Origin: Saccopteryx bilineata
Taxonomy: Eukaryota; Chordata; Mammalia; Chiroptera; Emballonuridae
Direction of reading: 5' to 3'
Assembly (NCBI RefSeq): GCF_036850765.1
Contig: NC_089495.1
Coordinates: 115,281,033-115,345,032, forward strand
Length of the DNA: 64,000 nt
Shown one piece after another: positions 28,882-41,500 of the stretch (within the stretch, counting starts at the first letter, position 1; each line of letters opens with the position of its first letter). The notes beneath the pieces were generated by a model. That model had not been told where the DNA came from. It made no database searches and saw only the letters and a program-made list of their open reading frames with translations. The position numbers and the translations under genes are program-made.

Positions 28882-29422
28882 TGTATGGCCAGTAGTCATG
28901 GCCATCACAGCCAGGCATGTGCAGGTCCTCATTAGATTTCGGGCAGACAGTAAAGAAACGGGAGCCAAAATATGGTGGGCCATTCCTCACAACTGGCTGG
29001 TGAGTAAACACACAGCAGAAAAACACTTCCCTTACTCATACCGTTTTTCCTAGAATCAAAGGCCCCACCAGTCTCAGCCACCTCTGGTTCCCCATCTTAC
29101 CAACATGGCTTCTTACTCTGCAAAACTGGCTTCTCCTTCTCTTCCATCTTGGCTTTTTCTTCTCTCACTCTCTAAAAATGGCTTCTCCTTCAGCACCCTG
29201 CCATCTTGGCTTCCTTCCCTGCAAAAAAATGTGGCTTCCTTCTTCCTCCTTCTTCTTCCTTTAAACTTTTTGGCGTGAAATCCCTCCTCCAGCAAACATT
29301 AGCACAACAATGGCCTTTTCTAAGCAGGAAGGCAGTCCGCAGTTTCACCTGGGCAGTGCCATTTTTAACAATAAAAATGAACAAACTCAAAAATCATATT
29401 TTACAAACTCATTCGCCCAACA
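28882..29422 (-). mobile_element. Solo LTR, TGTTGG family, 5-bp duplication
   Basis: An antisense LTR of the same family as 997-2532, running from tgtatggcc to gcccaaca. It is flanked by a perfect 5-bp duplication atgat (28877-28881 and 29423-29427). No internal region adjoins it. Confidence 0.85.
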
Positions 29423-29977
29423 ATGATTAAAGCATAGATACTTAAAATTTATCACTGAATTAAGTTATATTTAATTATATCAATAAGAATTGTAATGAAA
29501 CCAGAGTCTAAAAGCATGTTACCCATGAGATTCACAAAGTAAGAAATCATTTTACATTTTGAAAAGAAGTCTTGATAAGTTTATTATAAATTGTATAAAT
29601 TAATTGAATTAGAAAATGCAGTTAAGATAATTCTGCAGTAGTTGATGGTAATTTTGTAATTTTTTCCTTATAAAATATATAGATCCAGTTGTAGGTATAT
29701 AGAACTGAGGTCTATTCTTTGCCTCATTTGGCATGACTTGCTTTGTAAAAACAAGCCAAAATCCTGTATGGAATGGGAAATTAACACCATGAACTAGATT
29801 CACTCTTAAGGCTTGACCTATAAATAGCATAATGTTTTGTTGATAAGCTTAATACCTAAGGTGTCTGCTGACTTGGAAGTTTTGAAATAAATCAACTTTG
29901 TCCATCTAAGGGAAAATCTACTCATAATTTTTCCCTACCTCCTGCCTTCTGCTTTGCAAAAACTGGATTCTTTAGCT

Positions 29978-30291
29978 CAGGGGTCCCCAAACTTTTTACA
30001 CAGGGGGCCAGTTCACTGTCCCTCAGACTGTTGGAGGGCCGGACTATAAAAAAACTATGAACAAATCCCTATGCACACTACACATATCTTATTTTAAAGT
30101 AAAAAAACAAAATGGGAACGAATACAATATTTAAAATAGAGAACAAGTAAATTTAAATCAACAAACTGACCAGTATTTCAATGAGAACTATGCTCCTCTC
30201 ACTGACCACCAATGAAAGAGGTGCCCCTTCCGGTGTGCGGCGGGGGCCGGATAAATGGCCTCAGGGGGCCGCATGCGGCCCGCGGGCCCTG
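29978..30291 (+). mobile_element. hAT MITE with deleted 3' terminus
   Basis: A copy of the CAGGGGTCCCC family with perfect 8-bp duplication ctttagct (29970-29977 and 30292-30299). The right end stops at 'cgcgggccctg', so about a dozen bases of the terminal repeat are missing although the duplication is intact. Confidence 0.9.
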
Positions 30292-30607
30292 CTTTAGCTG
30301 ATAGTACAACACATCTAAATAGTGAATATTTTTGTGTGAGGTTATTATTCTTAAAGCATTGCACACACATATGCTCCAGTGCACTTAGTCCTAGTGATTT
30401 TTTGGCAGGGAATAATCTGGCCTACAATTTTATGGGAAATAAATTTCAAGGCATTTAAATAACAGACCTAACTAAATACATTCCCCAAATTGTGGAGTTA
30501 AGTGTTGAATTCTAAAATGGTCTTTTTGATATCAAGTCCATGAAAATGGATTAACATTGATATTGTGAAATATGTTTTCCATGAATAGGATTTATTAAAT
30601 TGCAGTG

Positions 30608-31530
30608 TGTTGGGCAGATAAAATATATATATTTTTAATTTTTTTTATTTACTTTTTTTTTTAGATTTTATTTATTCATTTTTATTAGAGAGAGAGAGAG
30701 AGAGGGAGAGATAGAGAGAGAACAGGGGGAAGAGCAGGAAGCATCAACTCCCATATGTGCCTTGACCAGGCAAGCCCAGAGTTTTGAACCGGTGACCTCA
30801 GCATTTCCAGGTCGACGCTTTATCCACTGCGCCACCACATGTCAAGCAGATAAAATATATTATGCTCGCTCTGTTAAAGATGGCGCTGCCCACGTGAAAG
30901 CCTGTTGCCCAGGTGATATTAATGTGTGTTGGGGGTGGGCTGTGGGCAGGCAGGATCCTTGTAGCCTGGGGTTTGGTTTTAGGACTAAGCCTTTCCCACC
31001 CTTTTTGATGTGGGGTGGTGCAATCGCATCATGACTCAGATAAGTGACTTTGAATTAGAGACTTCCCTATTTTGCATATTGGATTAAAGGTTTTGATTTC
31101 TACACTATAAAATGAGGGCAGACTGGGAGCTTGCTTTCAGTTCCTGAGATTAGCATTAGAGAGGAGAGCAGAGAAAGGCCACGTGGAGGAGGCCAGGAGA
31201 AGCAGCCAAGATGGCGGAGTGCTGAGTGAGAATCCAGTTTGTGCAGAGTTTGTGCAGGGAGAAGGAGATAGGGAACAGAGGCGAATAAGGCTGGTGGGCT
31301 AGAAACCTTTGATTCTAGGAAACTCGGATAAGTCAGTAGCTTTGTGAGCACTGAATGAGTGGGTTTTGGAGTCCAGTGTGTGTTTTTAACTTGCCCGCTG
31401 GGTGCAAGCTAGGATTAAAGATGATGGCCCACCAGTTTTTGGCTCCGTTGTTTCTTTACTGACTCCGAATCCAGTGTGAACCTGCATGGGCCAGGCAGCT
31501 GTGATAGTGGCCGTGGATACTGGCTTCACA
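30608..31530 (+). mobile_element. Solo LTR, TGTTGG family, split by a SINE
   Basis: It starts TGTTGGGCAGATAAAATATAT, is interrupted by a SINE, and ends ggcttcaca at 31530. The 4-bp flanks agtg (30604-30607 and 31531-31534) match. A TATA-like ctataaaatg lies at about 31103. The 5' end belongs to the TGTTGGGCAGAT subtype. Confidence 0.82.
30629..30845 (-). mobile_element. Short Ves-related SINE inside an LTR
   Basis: An antisense copy of the 12704 subtype with perfect 15-bp duplication gcagataaaatatat (30614-30628 and 30846-30860), so it landed in the first 21 bases of the LTR. Confidence 0.94.
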
Positions 31531-32701
31531 AGTGCATTATAGTTAGGAACACTGAATATGAGAATATTACACTTCCAAAATTACACAAATATCTTGAGGA
31601 ATGTTACCTTTAACATAAAAACCAGTAAGTGAAGATTATATGTTTACAAGGATTGCTAGCTGGAATAATTTTTACTTAATCTTTTCTGTTGTAAAGTACT
31701 GTACCTTAATCCACGGGTTATATAGAGACACCAAGTCCAAATGAATTTTTGAAGAATTTATTGGTTAGCCGGCTAGCTACATGGGGCACAATCCCAAATC
31801 ATGTAAGCCCTTTCACCGTTCTATACCTTCTTTTATACAAAATCAAGTACTGGTTGGGGTGGGTAAGGAGGGAGCATGGTACAATAGTCAATTACTAACA
31901 AGCTTACAACATCTATCTATTCTACAGGATCTATAAAAGGAAAAAGCATTCTTACACATCAAGACCACAAGTAACAGAGTAGTGATAATTGTTTTACATA
32001 CCTGGCAAAGACATTCCCAAATCTTCTAGTGTCTACCCCCCATCCCTGTCGCCACAACGAAATGGTTAGCTTAGGATAAGGAGAGAGGCCAAATGAAAAA
32101 TACCTTTGCTAAAAGTGTTGGGACTAGCTTTAGTTTACAAGTTTTATACATATAAAGAATTTCATAAGGGATGATTATTAGAAAGCATATAAAATGTTAC
32201 AGAATGCAGGTTTTTCAAACAAGGGTAGTGGTCTCATGATCCCTTTGTCTAGAGGTATAGGTCACTCTCAGGACTCCTGGAGGGGACAGTGAGTCAGAGT
32301 GTAGGAATTCTTAATTAAGGTACATAACATTCTTTTCTAAAGGCTGTTAAGAGAAGTGAAGGGATTCTTAGATAAATTCTATCTTCCTTGCTCTGTAGTA
32401 AATTATGACTTATCTGACCCAGTTGTCCTTGCAAGCCAGGAAGCTCCTGCATTCTTCTTCCTCCATTCTCCACAGAAAGGAGAGGGCAAGAAGCCTGACC
32501 TTCTCTCTTTAAAATGGTGTTGCCAATACTAAGTTTTACAGTTCTTTGGCACCTTATCACAGTTTCTTCCTGTGAAGTGAGCTCTATAAATGTTACTCTA
32601 GGCCTCTTTTCATCCTTCATTTGTAGGGAATCACCCATTTAACCTTGAATTCTCTATGCCTTGGATTGGGGAACTTTAGTAAAAAGTCCTGAGTGAATGT
32701 C
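31531..32701. other. No gene; possible antisense ERV/LTR remnant
   Basis: The stretch 31735-32650 (aagaatttattggttagccgg..., several AG-rich blocks) has the feel of an old LTR in reverse, but I could not assign it. No coding sequence. Confidence 0.3.
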
Positions 32702-33278
32702 TGTTGGGCAGATAAAATATATGATCACTTTGTTAAAGATGGCACTGCCCACGTGGAAGCCTTTCGCCCAGGTGATAATATTAGTTGCCCTTCTTGCTTG
32801 GAATGGGTGTGATTGTATTAATGTGTGTTGGGGGAGGGCTTTCGCTCCAAAAGGTTTCAAAAGGAAGGGAGATCATGTTCTGGGGGAAGAGTGATTATGT
32901 TCTAGAAGGTGGACAGAGAGCAGTGAGGAGAACAGAGTAAGGCCACGTGGAGGAGAGGAGAGGTAGCCAAGATGGAGGAATGCTGAAGAAACTAGTTTGT
33001 GCAGAGAGAAGGAGATGGGGAACAGAGGTGAATAAGGCTGGTGAACTAGAAATCTTTGATTCTAGGAAACTCGGATAAGTCAGTAGCTTTGTGAGCACTG
33101 CATGAGTGGGTTTTGGAGCCCAGTGTGTGTTTTTACTTGCCTGCTGGGTGCAAGCTAGGATTAAAGATAATGGCCCACCAGTTCTTGGCTCCACTGTTTC
33201 ATTACCATCTGTCCAAATCTAATGTGAACCTGCACGGGCCAGGCGGCTGTAATGGTGGCCGTGGATACTGGCTTTTCA
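32702..33278 (+). mobile_element. LTR, TGTTGGGCAGAT subtype
   Basis: It starts TGTTGGGCAGATAAAATATATG and ends ...ggatactggcttttca. It continues through a 20-bp spacer into an inverted LTR at 33299. No target duplication was found, so rearrangement is likely. Confidence 0.78.
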
Positions 33279-33298
33279 CGGGTTGCTGGGTGGATCCC

Positions 33299-33692
33299 TG
33301 TAAGGCCAGAGGCTGCCACCATCATGGCCATTCACATGGAGGTAAATTTGGGCAGATGGTAAAGAAACAGCAGAGTTGGAGGATGGTGGGCCATTCTGTT
33401 TATTGGTCTCACCAAGACAGGCAAGCCACAAGAAAAACCAAGGGAAAAGCAGAAAACCTGTTTTTCCCATGGAGGGCAAGGGATCAGGGAGAAGAGAAAA
33501 AAGAAATCCTCCTGCCCCTCTCGGTGGTGGGGGCAGAATGTCTCTTCCAGTAAACAGTAAGACATGGCTCCACCCAATCAGGAAGGCAACCTGCAACCTC
33601 ACAGACCACTATATCTGGTGTTGCCCAGCCCCCAATGCAAACTATAAGCAAGCAAATATATACATCATATTTACAAACTTATTTGACCAACA
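33299..33692 (-). mobile_element. LTR, TGTTGG family, antisense
   Basis: It runs from tgtaaggcc to ttgaccaaca. Compared with sense copies it is a variant whose middle matches the two halves at 49405-49574 and 51114-51345. Confidence 0.78.
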
Positions 33693-34008
33693 CTCCACTC
33701 CTTTGCTTGCTTTAAAATCTATACCACAGGTATCTTTCACGATGTTCACTGTGCGAGGAGTGAGATCATTGCAGAAACAGAAAGAGTACAAACTACAGCA
33801 ATAGAATTACCAAATCATAAGCTATGGGTGAAACGAGAGAGCTGTCAGCGGCACCAAGAGAGGCAAATCTTTTCCTTCTGGCACAATACAGGTGTTGGTC
33901 AAATAAGTTTGTAAATATGACATATATGTTTGCTTGCTTATAGTTTGCATTGGATGTGAGGGACAGGCTGTAAGCAGGCAGCATCCTTATAGCCAAAGGC
34001 TTAGTTTT

Positions 34009-34372
34009 TTTTTTTTTTTTTCTGAAGTTGGAAATGGGGGGCAGTCAGACAGACTCCCGCATCTGCCCTACCGGGATCCACCCAGCATGCCCACCAGGGG
34101 GCGATGCTCTGCCCATCTGGGGCATCGCTTTGTTGCAACCAGAGCCATTCTAGCACCTGAGGCAGAGGCCACAGAGCCATCCTCAGCGCCCAGGCCAACC
34201 TTGCTCCAATGGAGCCTTGGATGCAGGAGGGGAAGAGAGAAACAGAGAAGAAGGAGAGGGGGAGGGGTGGAGAAGCAGATGGGCGCTTCTCCTGTGTGCC
34301 CTGGCCGGGAATCGAACCCAGGACTCCTGCACGCCAGGCCGACGCTCTACCACTGAGCCAACCGGCCAGGGC
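34009..34372 (-). mobile_element. Rhin-type SINE inside an LTR
   Basis: An antisense copy of the 9381 SINE with perfect 16-bp duplication ccaaaggcttagtttt (33993-34008 and 34373-34388). Confidence 0.95.
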
Positions 34373-34838
34373 CCAAAGGCTTAGTTTTAAGACTAAACCT
34401 TCCCCACCCTTTTTGATGTGGGGTGGTGCACTCTCATGAGGAATCCCATTATGCCTCAGATAAATGACTTTGTATCAGAGACTTCCTTGTTTGTATGTTG
34501 GATTAAAGGTTTTGGTTTCTACACTATAAAGTGGGACAGACCAGGAGCTTGCTCTTTCTTGGTTCCTGAGATTAGCATTAGAAAGGAGAGCAGAGAAAGG
34601 TCATGTGGAGGAGAGGAGAAACAGCCAAGATGGCAGAGTGCTGAGGGAGAAGCCAGTTTGTGCAGAGAGAAGGAGATGGGGAACATAGGAGAATGAGACT
34701 GGTGAGGTAGACATCTTTGATTCTAGGAAACTCGGATAAGTCAGTAGCTTTGTGAGCACTGAATGAGTGGCTTTTGGAGCTCAGTGTGTGTTTTTACTTG
34801 CCTACCGAGTGTAAGCTAGGATTAAAAATGAAGGCCCA

Positions 34839-37271
34839 AGAGTGACCTCACGGAAATGGCGCCGTGAGCAGCGCGTCCGACAGATTTCCCCAAAATCACA
34901 ACAAATTTATCAACTAGAAACAAAAAAATTTATCCTCGGAGCATTCTGGAGTTCCACACAAACTAAAAGCGAAAGGACTGTTATCACTTGAATCTGAGAG
35001 ACAAGGGTGTGGAGGAAGCTAACTACCGCAGGGACGTTCATTCAAGCCGCAGAGGGAATGCGCCTGTGGTGAGTCAGCCCACACTCGGGAGCAGCGAGCA
35101 GCCGCCGGCGTGCACCCGGTCTGGTTGCAGAGCGAGCACCACTAACGTTCCCAGCGGCCCGCGCACTGCGAGTGAGAGTCCCCAGCCACCGGTGCCTGGA
35201 GCACCCCATTCGCGTGCATGCCCTGGGCATCCCACGCGCCCAGAGCGCCCTACTGGCCCGCACACCCAGGGTGCCCCATTATCCTGCGCCCGGTGCGCCC
35301 CAGCCGCCAGCGGTGGGGCGAGCAGGAGAGGTGCCAGGGCGGTCTTCCCTACTTGGGAGATTCTCTCCGTGGGCGGGGCACCTCACCCAGCCATTCAAGC
35401 TAACAATCAAGCGTTGGGGGAGGGGCACGCAGGCAGCCTGAAATACCTTCAGGAGCACAGCTGCGGCCCCAATCACTGAAATTAGCTTAACCCACGAAAT
35501 CTGCACACCCACGGGGCTCTAATTGATAAGATCTCTCTCAGTTCAGCGATCCAAGACAAGAGGCGTGATATTTTTTAGTGCCTCTCGCTAAAGGGGCGGG
35601 GGCAACTTCTGATTGATAGAGCCTCCATATTCAGGGATAAACGCTAACAAGAGGGACTTGGCAGATAATAATATCTATACTACACTAGTCGCAAGCAGAG
35701 ACTAGTGCCTCTTCTACCCAGCCAAAACAGGCTACAAAGTGTGGAAAGCCTGGGTTGAGTGGTCCAACTGAATGCTAGGCGCTGAACAGTCACCTTGACA
35801 ACAATTGACTCCCACCCCCGCCTGATTACACTGGAGGCTCTGACTGCCAGAGCCTTTCCCAAAGCCTTGCGCTGAGTGGGGATAGAGTGGGGATTTCCTA
35901 GCTCTTTGAGCCTCTTACTCCCCAGGCAGAAGCAGTAGCAGCCTTATAGCTGGATCACCAGGCTGCTAATTCAGGAAGGGGGGACTAGGAGAGAGACTCC
36001 AGGAAAGCAAACTCTCTCATCGTTGGACCCTGCAAACGCCAACAAGCCTTGACTATCAGCTAGACTAAAGCCAATTATATGACATTGCCATAGAATCCCA
36101 TCAACTGCAAATCCCTACCTAAGTGTGACACAGGGGCAGAGCCTGGGGTACAGAGTCACCGACCAGGAAGAGGGAGAGAAAAGAAAAAGGAAGAAGTTAA
36201 CCTCTCAAAATCAAAAAAAATCCACAGACTTTACAACTTGTTCCACTAATTTTTTTTTTGTTGTTGTTTGTTTCTTCTATCTTATTGCCTTTATTATTAT
36301 TATTTCTATTTCCTCCACCTCGGTCCTTCTATTCTCTGCCCATCTTATGCTTCCCTTTTCTTGAACTACACTACCCATGAGTGTTACATTTTATTTCTCT
36401 TCTTCATCCTCACCCTCCTTTAAGGTTATACTCCAAAACACTTAACTCTCACTCTCTCCTCTTTTGTTTTTTTTTTTGGTTTTGCTTTATTTTGTTTTTT
36501 TCTCTTCCTTTTTTTTCTTCCTTCGTTTTTCTCTTTTTCTTATTTTTTCCTTTCTATTTGTTTTTTCTTTTCTCATTTTACTTTTACTCCCATTTAATCC
36601 TCAATCACGAACGAATTAGTTAATTTGGGACTCCAGGGTTTTTTTTGGTTTTATTTTTCTTTTTCGCTTTTGTTTTTGTTTTTTTTGTTGTTTGTTTGTT
36701 TATTTTTGTGGCATTTTGGGTACTTTTTACATTGCTTTTTAACTCACTAGCATTCCTCCCAACCCAAGGTCTCCATTGTATTTAGTCTTCGCTACACTTA
36801 ATACAACAGATTTTTACTTATTATTTTTATTTTTTTCTTCTTTATTATTCTTTTTATTTCTCCTTTTTTTCTGGTTCCCTCTTATCCCTCTCATTATATC
36901 TCTTAGTCGACCATCACTTACAAGCAAATCATCTTATGCTTGTCTAAGATTTTCTTCCTTTTTTTTTTTTTTTTTTTTTTTTTGCATTTAGTAGGTCCCT
37001 ACTCCCTTTTTTTGCCCCTTGAACTCTTCACCCCAAATCAGGCCCTCCATTATAGGCAGTTTTTGTTCCATTTAGCATAATATAATTCACAGGTCATCAC
37101 AATATTTCCCTGAGGAGGGGAGAGGAGGGAAAGAGAAGAAAGAAAAAAAGGGGAAATAATAAATTATTACTGTTTTTTTTTTTTTGTGGGGTGTTTTACA
37201 TTTTTTTTCTTTTTTTTTACTTTTTACTCTTTATTAAATCTAATTAGTGCTATCAACAAGACCACCCTCAG
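34839..37271 (+). promoter_or_regulatory. L1 5' UTR
   Basis: This region of about 2.4 kb begins agagtgacctcacggaaatg; the gaaatggcgcc near its start resembles the YY1 site of L1 promoters. The first 700 bp are GC-rich and hold a 163-codon sense frame at 34988-35479 that I take as chance. 36240-37230 is extremely T-rich. Confidence 0.8.
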
Positions 37272-38265
37272 ATGCCAATAAGAAAGAGGAAATCGAATAT
37301 TATGGATACAAAAGAAAGAGAGGTAACACAAATAGATGTGGAAAAATCTATGGAGAAAAGACTTAACATATTGGAAGTCTTGGAGCCAAATGAGAGAATT
37401 TAAAATAGAAATCTTAAAAATACTCAGAGATATACAAGAAAACACAGAAAGGCAATTTAAGGAGATCAGAAAACAACTCAATGAACACAAAGAATATATT
37501 ACCAAGGAAATTGAAACTACAAAAGGAAATCAAACAGAAATGAAAAACTCAATTCACGAGCTGAAAAACGAGGTAACAAGCTTAACTAACAGAACAGCCC
37601 AGATAGAAGATAGGATTAGTGAAATAGAAGACAAACAACTTGAGGCACAACAGAGAGAAGAAGAAAGAGACTCAAAAATAATAAAAAACGAGAAAGCCCT
37701 ACAGGAATTGTCTGACTCCATCAGAAAGAATAACATAAGAATAATAGGTATATCAGAGGGAGAAGAGAAAGAAAATGGAATGGAGAATATACTCAAACAA
37801 ATAATAGACGAGAACTTCCCAAGCCTGTGGAAAGAACTCAAGCCTCAAACTCAAGAAGCAAACAGAACACTGAGTTTTCTTAAACCCAACAAACCCACTC
37901 CAAGGCACATCATAATAAAGATGACACAAACCAATGACAAAGAAAAAATTCTCAAGGCAGCCAGGGAAAAGAAAAGTACAACATATAAAGGAAGGCCTAT
38001 TAGATTATCATCAGGTTTCTCAGCAGAAACTCTACAAGCTAGAAGAGAGTGGACCCCAATATTTAAAGCCCTGAAAGAGAGGAAATTTCAGCCAAGAATA
38101 CTATACCAATCAAAGCTATCCTTCAAGTACGAAGGAGATATAAAAACATTCACAAATACAGAAAAGATGAGAGAATTTATCAGCAGAAAGCCCCCACTCC
38201 AGGAAATACTAAAGGGGGTTTTCCAACCAGATTCAAAGAACAAAAGAAAACAACACCACAAGTAA
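37272..38265 (+). pseudogene. L1 ORF1 (RNA-binding chaperone), frameshifted
   Basis: ORF1p coats L1 RNA as a trimer in the L1 particle. The likely start is ATG 37272 (reading MPIRKRKSNI), but this frame stops at 37401-37403. The remaining protein continues in another frame, open from ATG 37336 for 309 codons. A single small indel near 37340-37400 would explain this. The open part shows a coiled coil rich in E, K, I and L (about residues 1-110), an RRM-like domain (RIIGISEGEEKENG, near 133-146) and the C-terminal domain (FKALKERKFQPRILYQ). The intact family protein is about 330 residues. Confidence 0.9.
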
Positions 38266-38591
38266 CAGCTCCACCAAGAACACAATAAAACCAAACTTAA
38301 ACTGTGACAACAAAGGAAAAAAAGGGGGGAGAGGATGGAGATTAACAGTAGCAGAGGACGATGAAGTGCAGAAATACTCATAAGATAGGGTACTACAATG
38401 AATATGGTAGGTACCCTTTTCATTACTTACTGGTAACCACCCTTGAAAAAACCACCACAAAAACACTTGACTTAAAAAAGGTAGCAACAGAGGAAAGAAG
38501 TATGGAACACAAACAAACAAAAACAAATGATTAGAAAAACAAAAGAGAAGAATCAAACAAGATACAAAACTAACAGAAAGCAATTTATAAA

Positions 38592-41500
38592 ATGGCAGTA
38601 GGGAACCCACAAGTGTCAATAATTACACTAAATGTAAATGGATTAAACTTACCAATAAAAAGACACAGAGTAGCAGAATGGATTAAAAAAGAAAATCCAA
38701 CTATATGCTGCCTACAAGAAACACATCTAAGCAACAAGGATAAAAACAAATTCAAAGTGGAAGACTGGAAAACAATACTCCAAGCAAACAACACCCAAAA
38801 AAAAGCAGGTGTAGCAATACTCATATCTAATAATGCTGACTACAAGACAGAAAAAGTACTCAGAGACAAAAATGGTCATTTCATAATGATTAAGGGGAAG
38901 TTGAATCAAGGAGACATAACAATCCTTAATATATATGCACCAAACCAAGGAGCACCAAAATATATAAGACAGCTACTTATTGACTTTAAAACAAAAACTG
39001 ACAAAAATACAATCATACTTGGAGACCTCAATACACCGCTGACAGCTCTAGATCGGTCATCCAAACAGAGAATCAATAAAGATATAGTGGCCTTAAATGA
39101 AATACTAGAACACCTGGATATGATAGACATCTACAGGACACTTCATCCCAAAGCGACAGAGTATACATTTTTCTCTAGTGTACATGAAACATTCTCAAGA
39201 ATTGACCATATGTTGGGCCACAAAGACAATATCAGCAAATTTAGAAAAATTGAAATTGTACCAAGCATATTTTCTGATCATAAAGCCTTGAAACTAGAAT
39301 TCAACTGCAAAAATGAGGGGGAAAAACCCACAAAAATGTGGAAACTAAACAACATACTTCTAAAAAATGAATGGGTCAAAGAAGAAATAAGCGCAGAGAT
39401 CAAAAGATATATACAGACAAATGAAAATGAAAATACGACATATCAGAATCTCTGGGATGCAGCAAAAGCAGTAATAAGAGGGAAGTTCATGTCACTTCAG
39501 GCCTATATGAACAAACAAGAGAGAGCTGAAGTAAACCACTTAACTTCATACCTTAAGGAACTAGAAAAAGAAGAACAAAGACAACCCAAAACCAGCCAAA
39601 GAAAGGAGATAATAAAAATCAGAGCAGAAATAAATGAAATAGAGAACAGAAAAACTATAGAAAAAATCAATAAAACAAGGAGCTGGTTCTTTGAAAAGAT
39701 CAACAAAATTGACAAACCCTTGGCAAGACTCACCAAGGAAAAAAGGCACAGGACTCAAATAAATAAAATCCAAAAAGAAAGAGGAGAGATCACCACAGAC
39801 ATCATAGATATACAAAGAATTATTGTAGAATACTATGAAAAACTATATGCCACCAAATACAACAATCTTGAAGAAATGGATAAATTCCTAGAACAATACA
39901 GCCTTCCTAGACTGAGTCATGAAGAAGCAGAAAGCCTAAACAGACTAATCAGCAGGGAGGAAATAGAAAAAACTATTAAAAACCTCCCCAAAAATAAAAG
40001 TCCAGGCCCAGACGGTTATACTAGGGAATTCTATCAAACATTCAAAGAAGACTTGGTTCCTATTCTACTCAAAGTCTTCCAAAAAATTGAAGAAGAAGCA
40101 ATACTTCCAAACACATTTTATGAGGCCAACATAACCCTCATACCAAAACCTGGCAAGGATGGCACAAAGAAAACTACAGACCAATATCTCTAATGAATAC
40201 AGATGCTAAAATACTAAACAAAATACTGGCAAACCAAATACAACAACATATTAAAAAAATAATACATCATGATCAAGTGGGATTCATCCCAGAATCTCAA
40301 GAATGGTTCAACATACACAAAACGGTTAACGTAATACACCATATCAACAAAACAAAGAACAAAAACCACATGATCTTATCAATAGATGCAGAAAAGGCTT
40401 TTGATAAAATACAACACAATTTTATGTTTAAGACTCTCAACAAAATGGGTATAGAAGGAAAATATCTCAACATGATAAAGGCCATATATGATAAACCATC
40501 AGCCAACATCATATTAAACGGCATAAAACTGAGGACTTTCTACCTTAAATCAGGAACAAGACAGGGTTGTCCACTCTCTCCAGTCTTATTTAACGTGGTG
40601 CTAGAAGTTTTGGCCAGAGCAATCAGACAAGAGAAAGAAATAAAAGGCATCCATATCGGAAAAGAAGAAGTAAAGCTATCACTTTTTGCTGATGATATGA
40701 TCCTATACATCGAAAACCCGAAGGACTCCACAAAAAGATTATTAGAAACAATAAACCAATACAGTAAGGTCGCAGGATACAAAATTAACATACAAAAGTC
40801 CATAGCCTTTCTATATGCCAACAATGAAATATTAGAAAACGAACTCAAAAAAATAATCCCCTTCACGATTGCAACAACAACAAAAAATACCCAGGAAGAA
40901 ACATAAGAAAGAATGTAAAGGGCCTATATAACGAAAACTACAAGACATTGTTAAGAGAAATAGAAAAAGACACAATAAGATGGAAAAATATTCCTTGTTC
41001 TTGGATAGGAAGAATAAATATAATTAAAATGGCCATATTACCCAAAGCAATATATAGATTTAATGCAATTCCCATCAAAATTCCTATGACATTTTTTAAA
41101 GAAATGGAACAAAAAATCATCAGATTTATATGGAATTATAAAAAACCCCGAATAGCCAAAACAATACTAAGGAAAAGAATGAAGCTGGGGGCATTACAAT
41201 ACCTGACTTTAAACTATATTATAGGGCCACGATAATCAAAACAGCATGGTATTTGCAGAAAAATAGACACTCAGACCAATGGAACAGAATAGAAAGCCCA
41301 GAATTAAAACCACATATATATGGTCAAATAATCTTTGATAAAGGGGCCAACAACACACAATGGAGAAAAGAAAGCCTCTTCAACAAATGGTGTTGGGAAA
41401 ACTGGAAAGCCACATGCAAAAGAATAAAACTCGACTACAGCCTGTCCCCGTATACTAAAATTAATTCAAAATGGATCAAAGACCTAAATATAAGACCTGA

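Noticed and set aside
34988..35479. 163-codon frame in the L1 5' UTR
   Set aside because: GC-rich UTR sequence with few stops. No known sense-strand protein of L1 lies there.
36125..36991. Phe/Leu-rich frames looking like membrane proteins
   Set aside because: They are translations of the T-rich tract of the L1 5' UTR.
39503..39815. Minus-strand hydrophobic frames within ORF2
   Set aside because: Shadows of the A-rich L1 coding strand.
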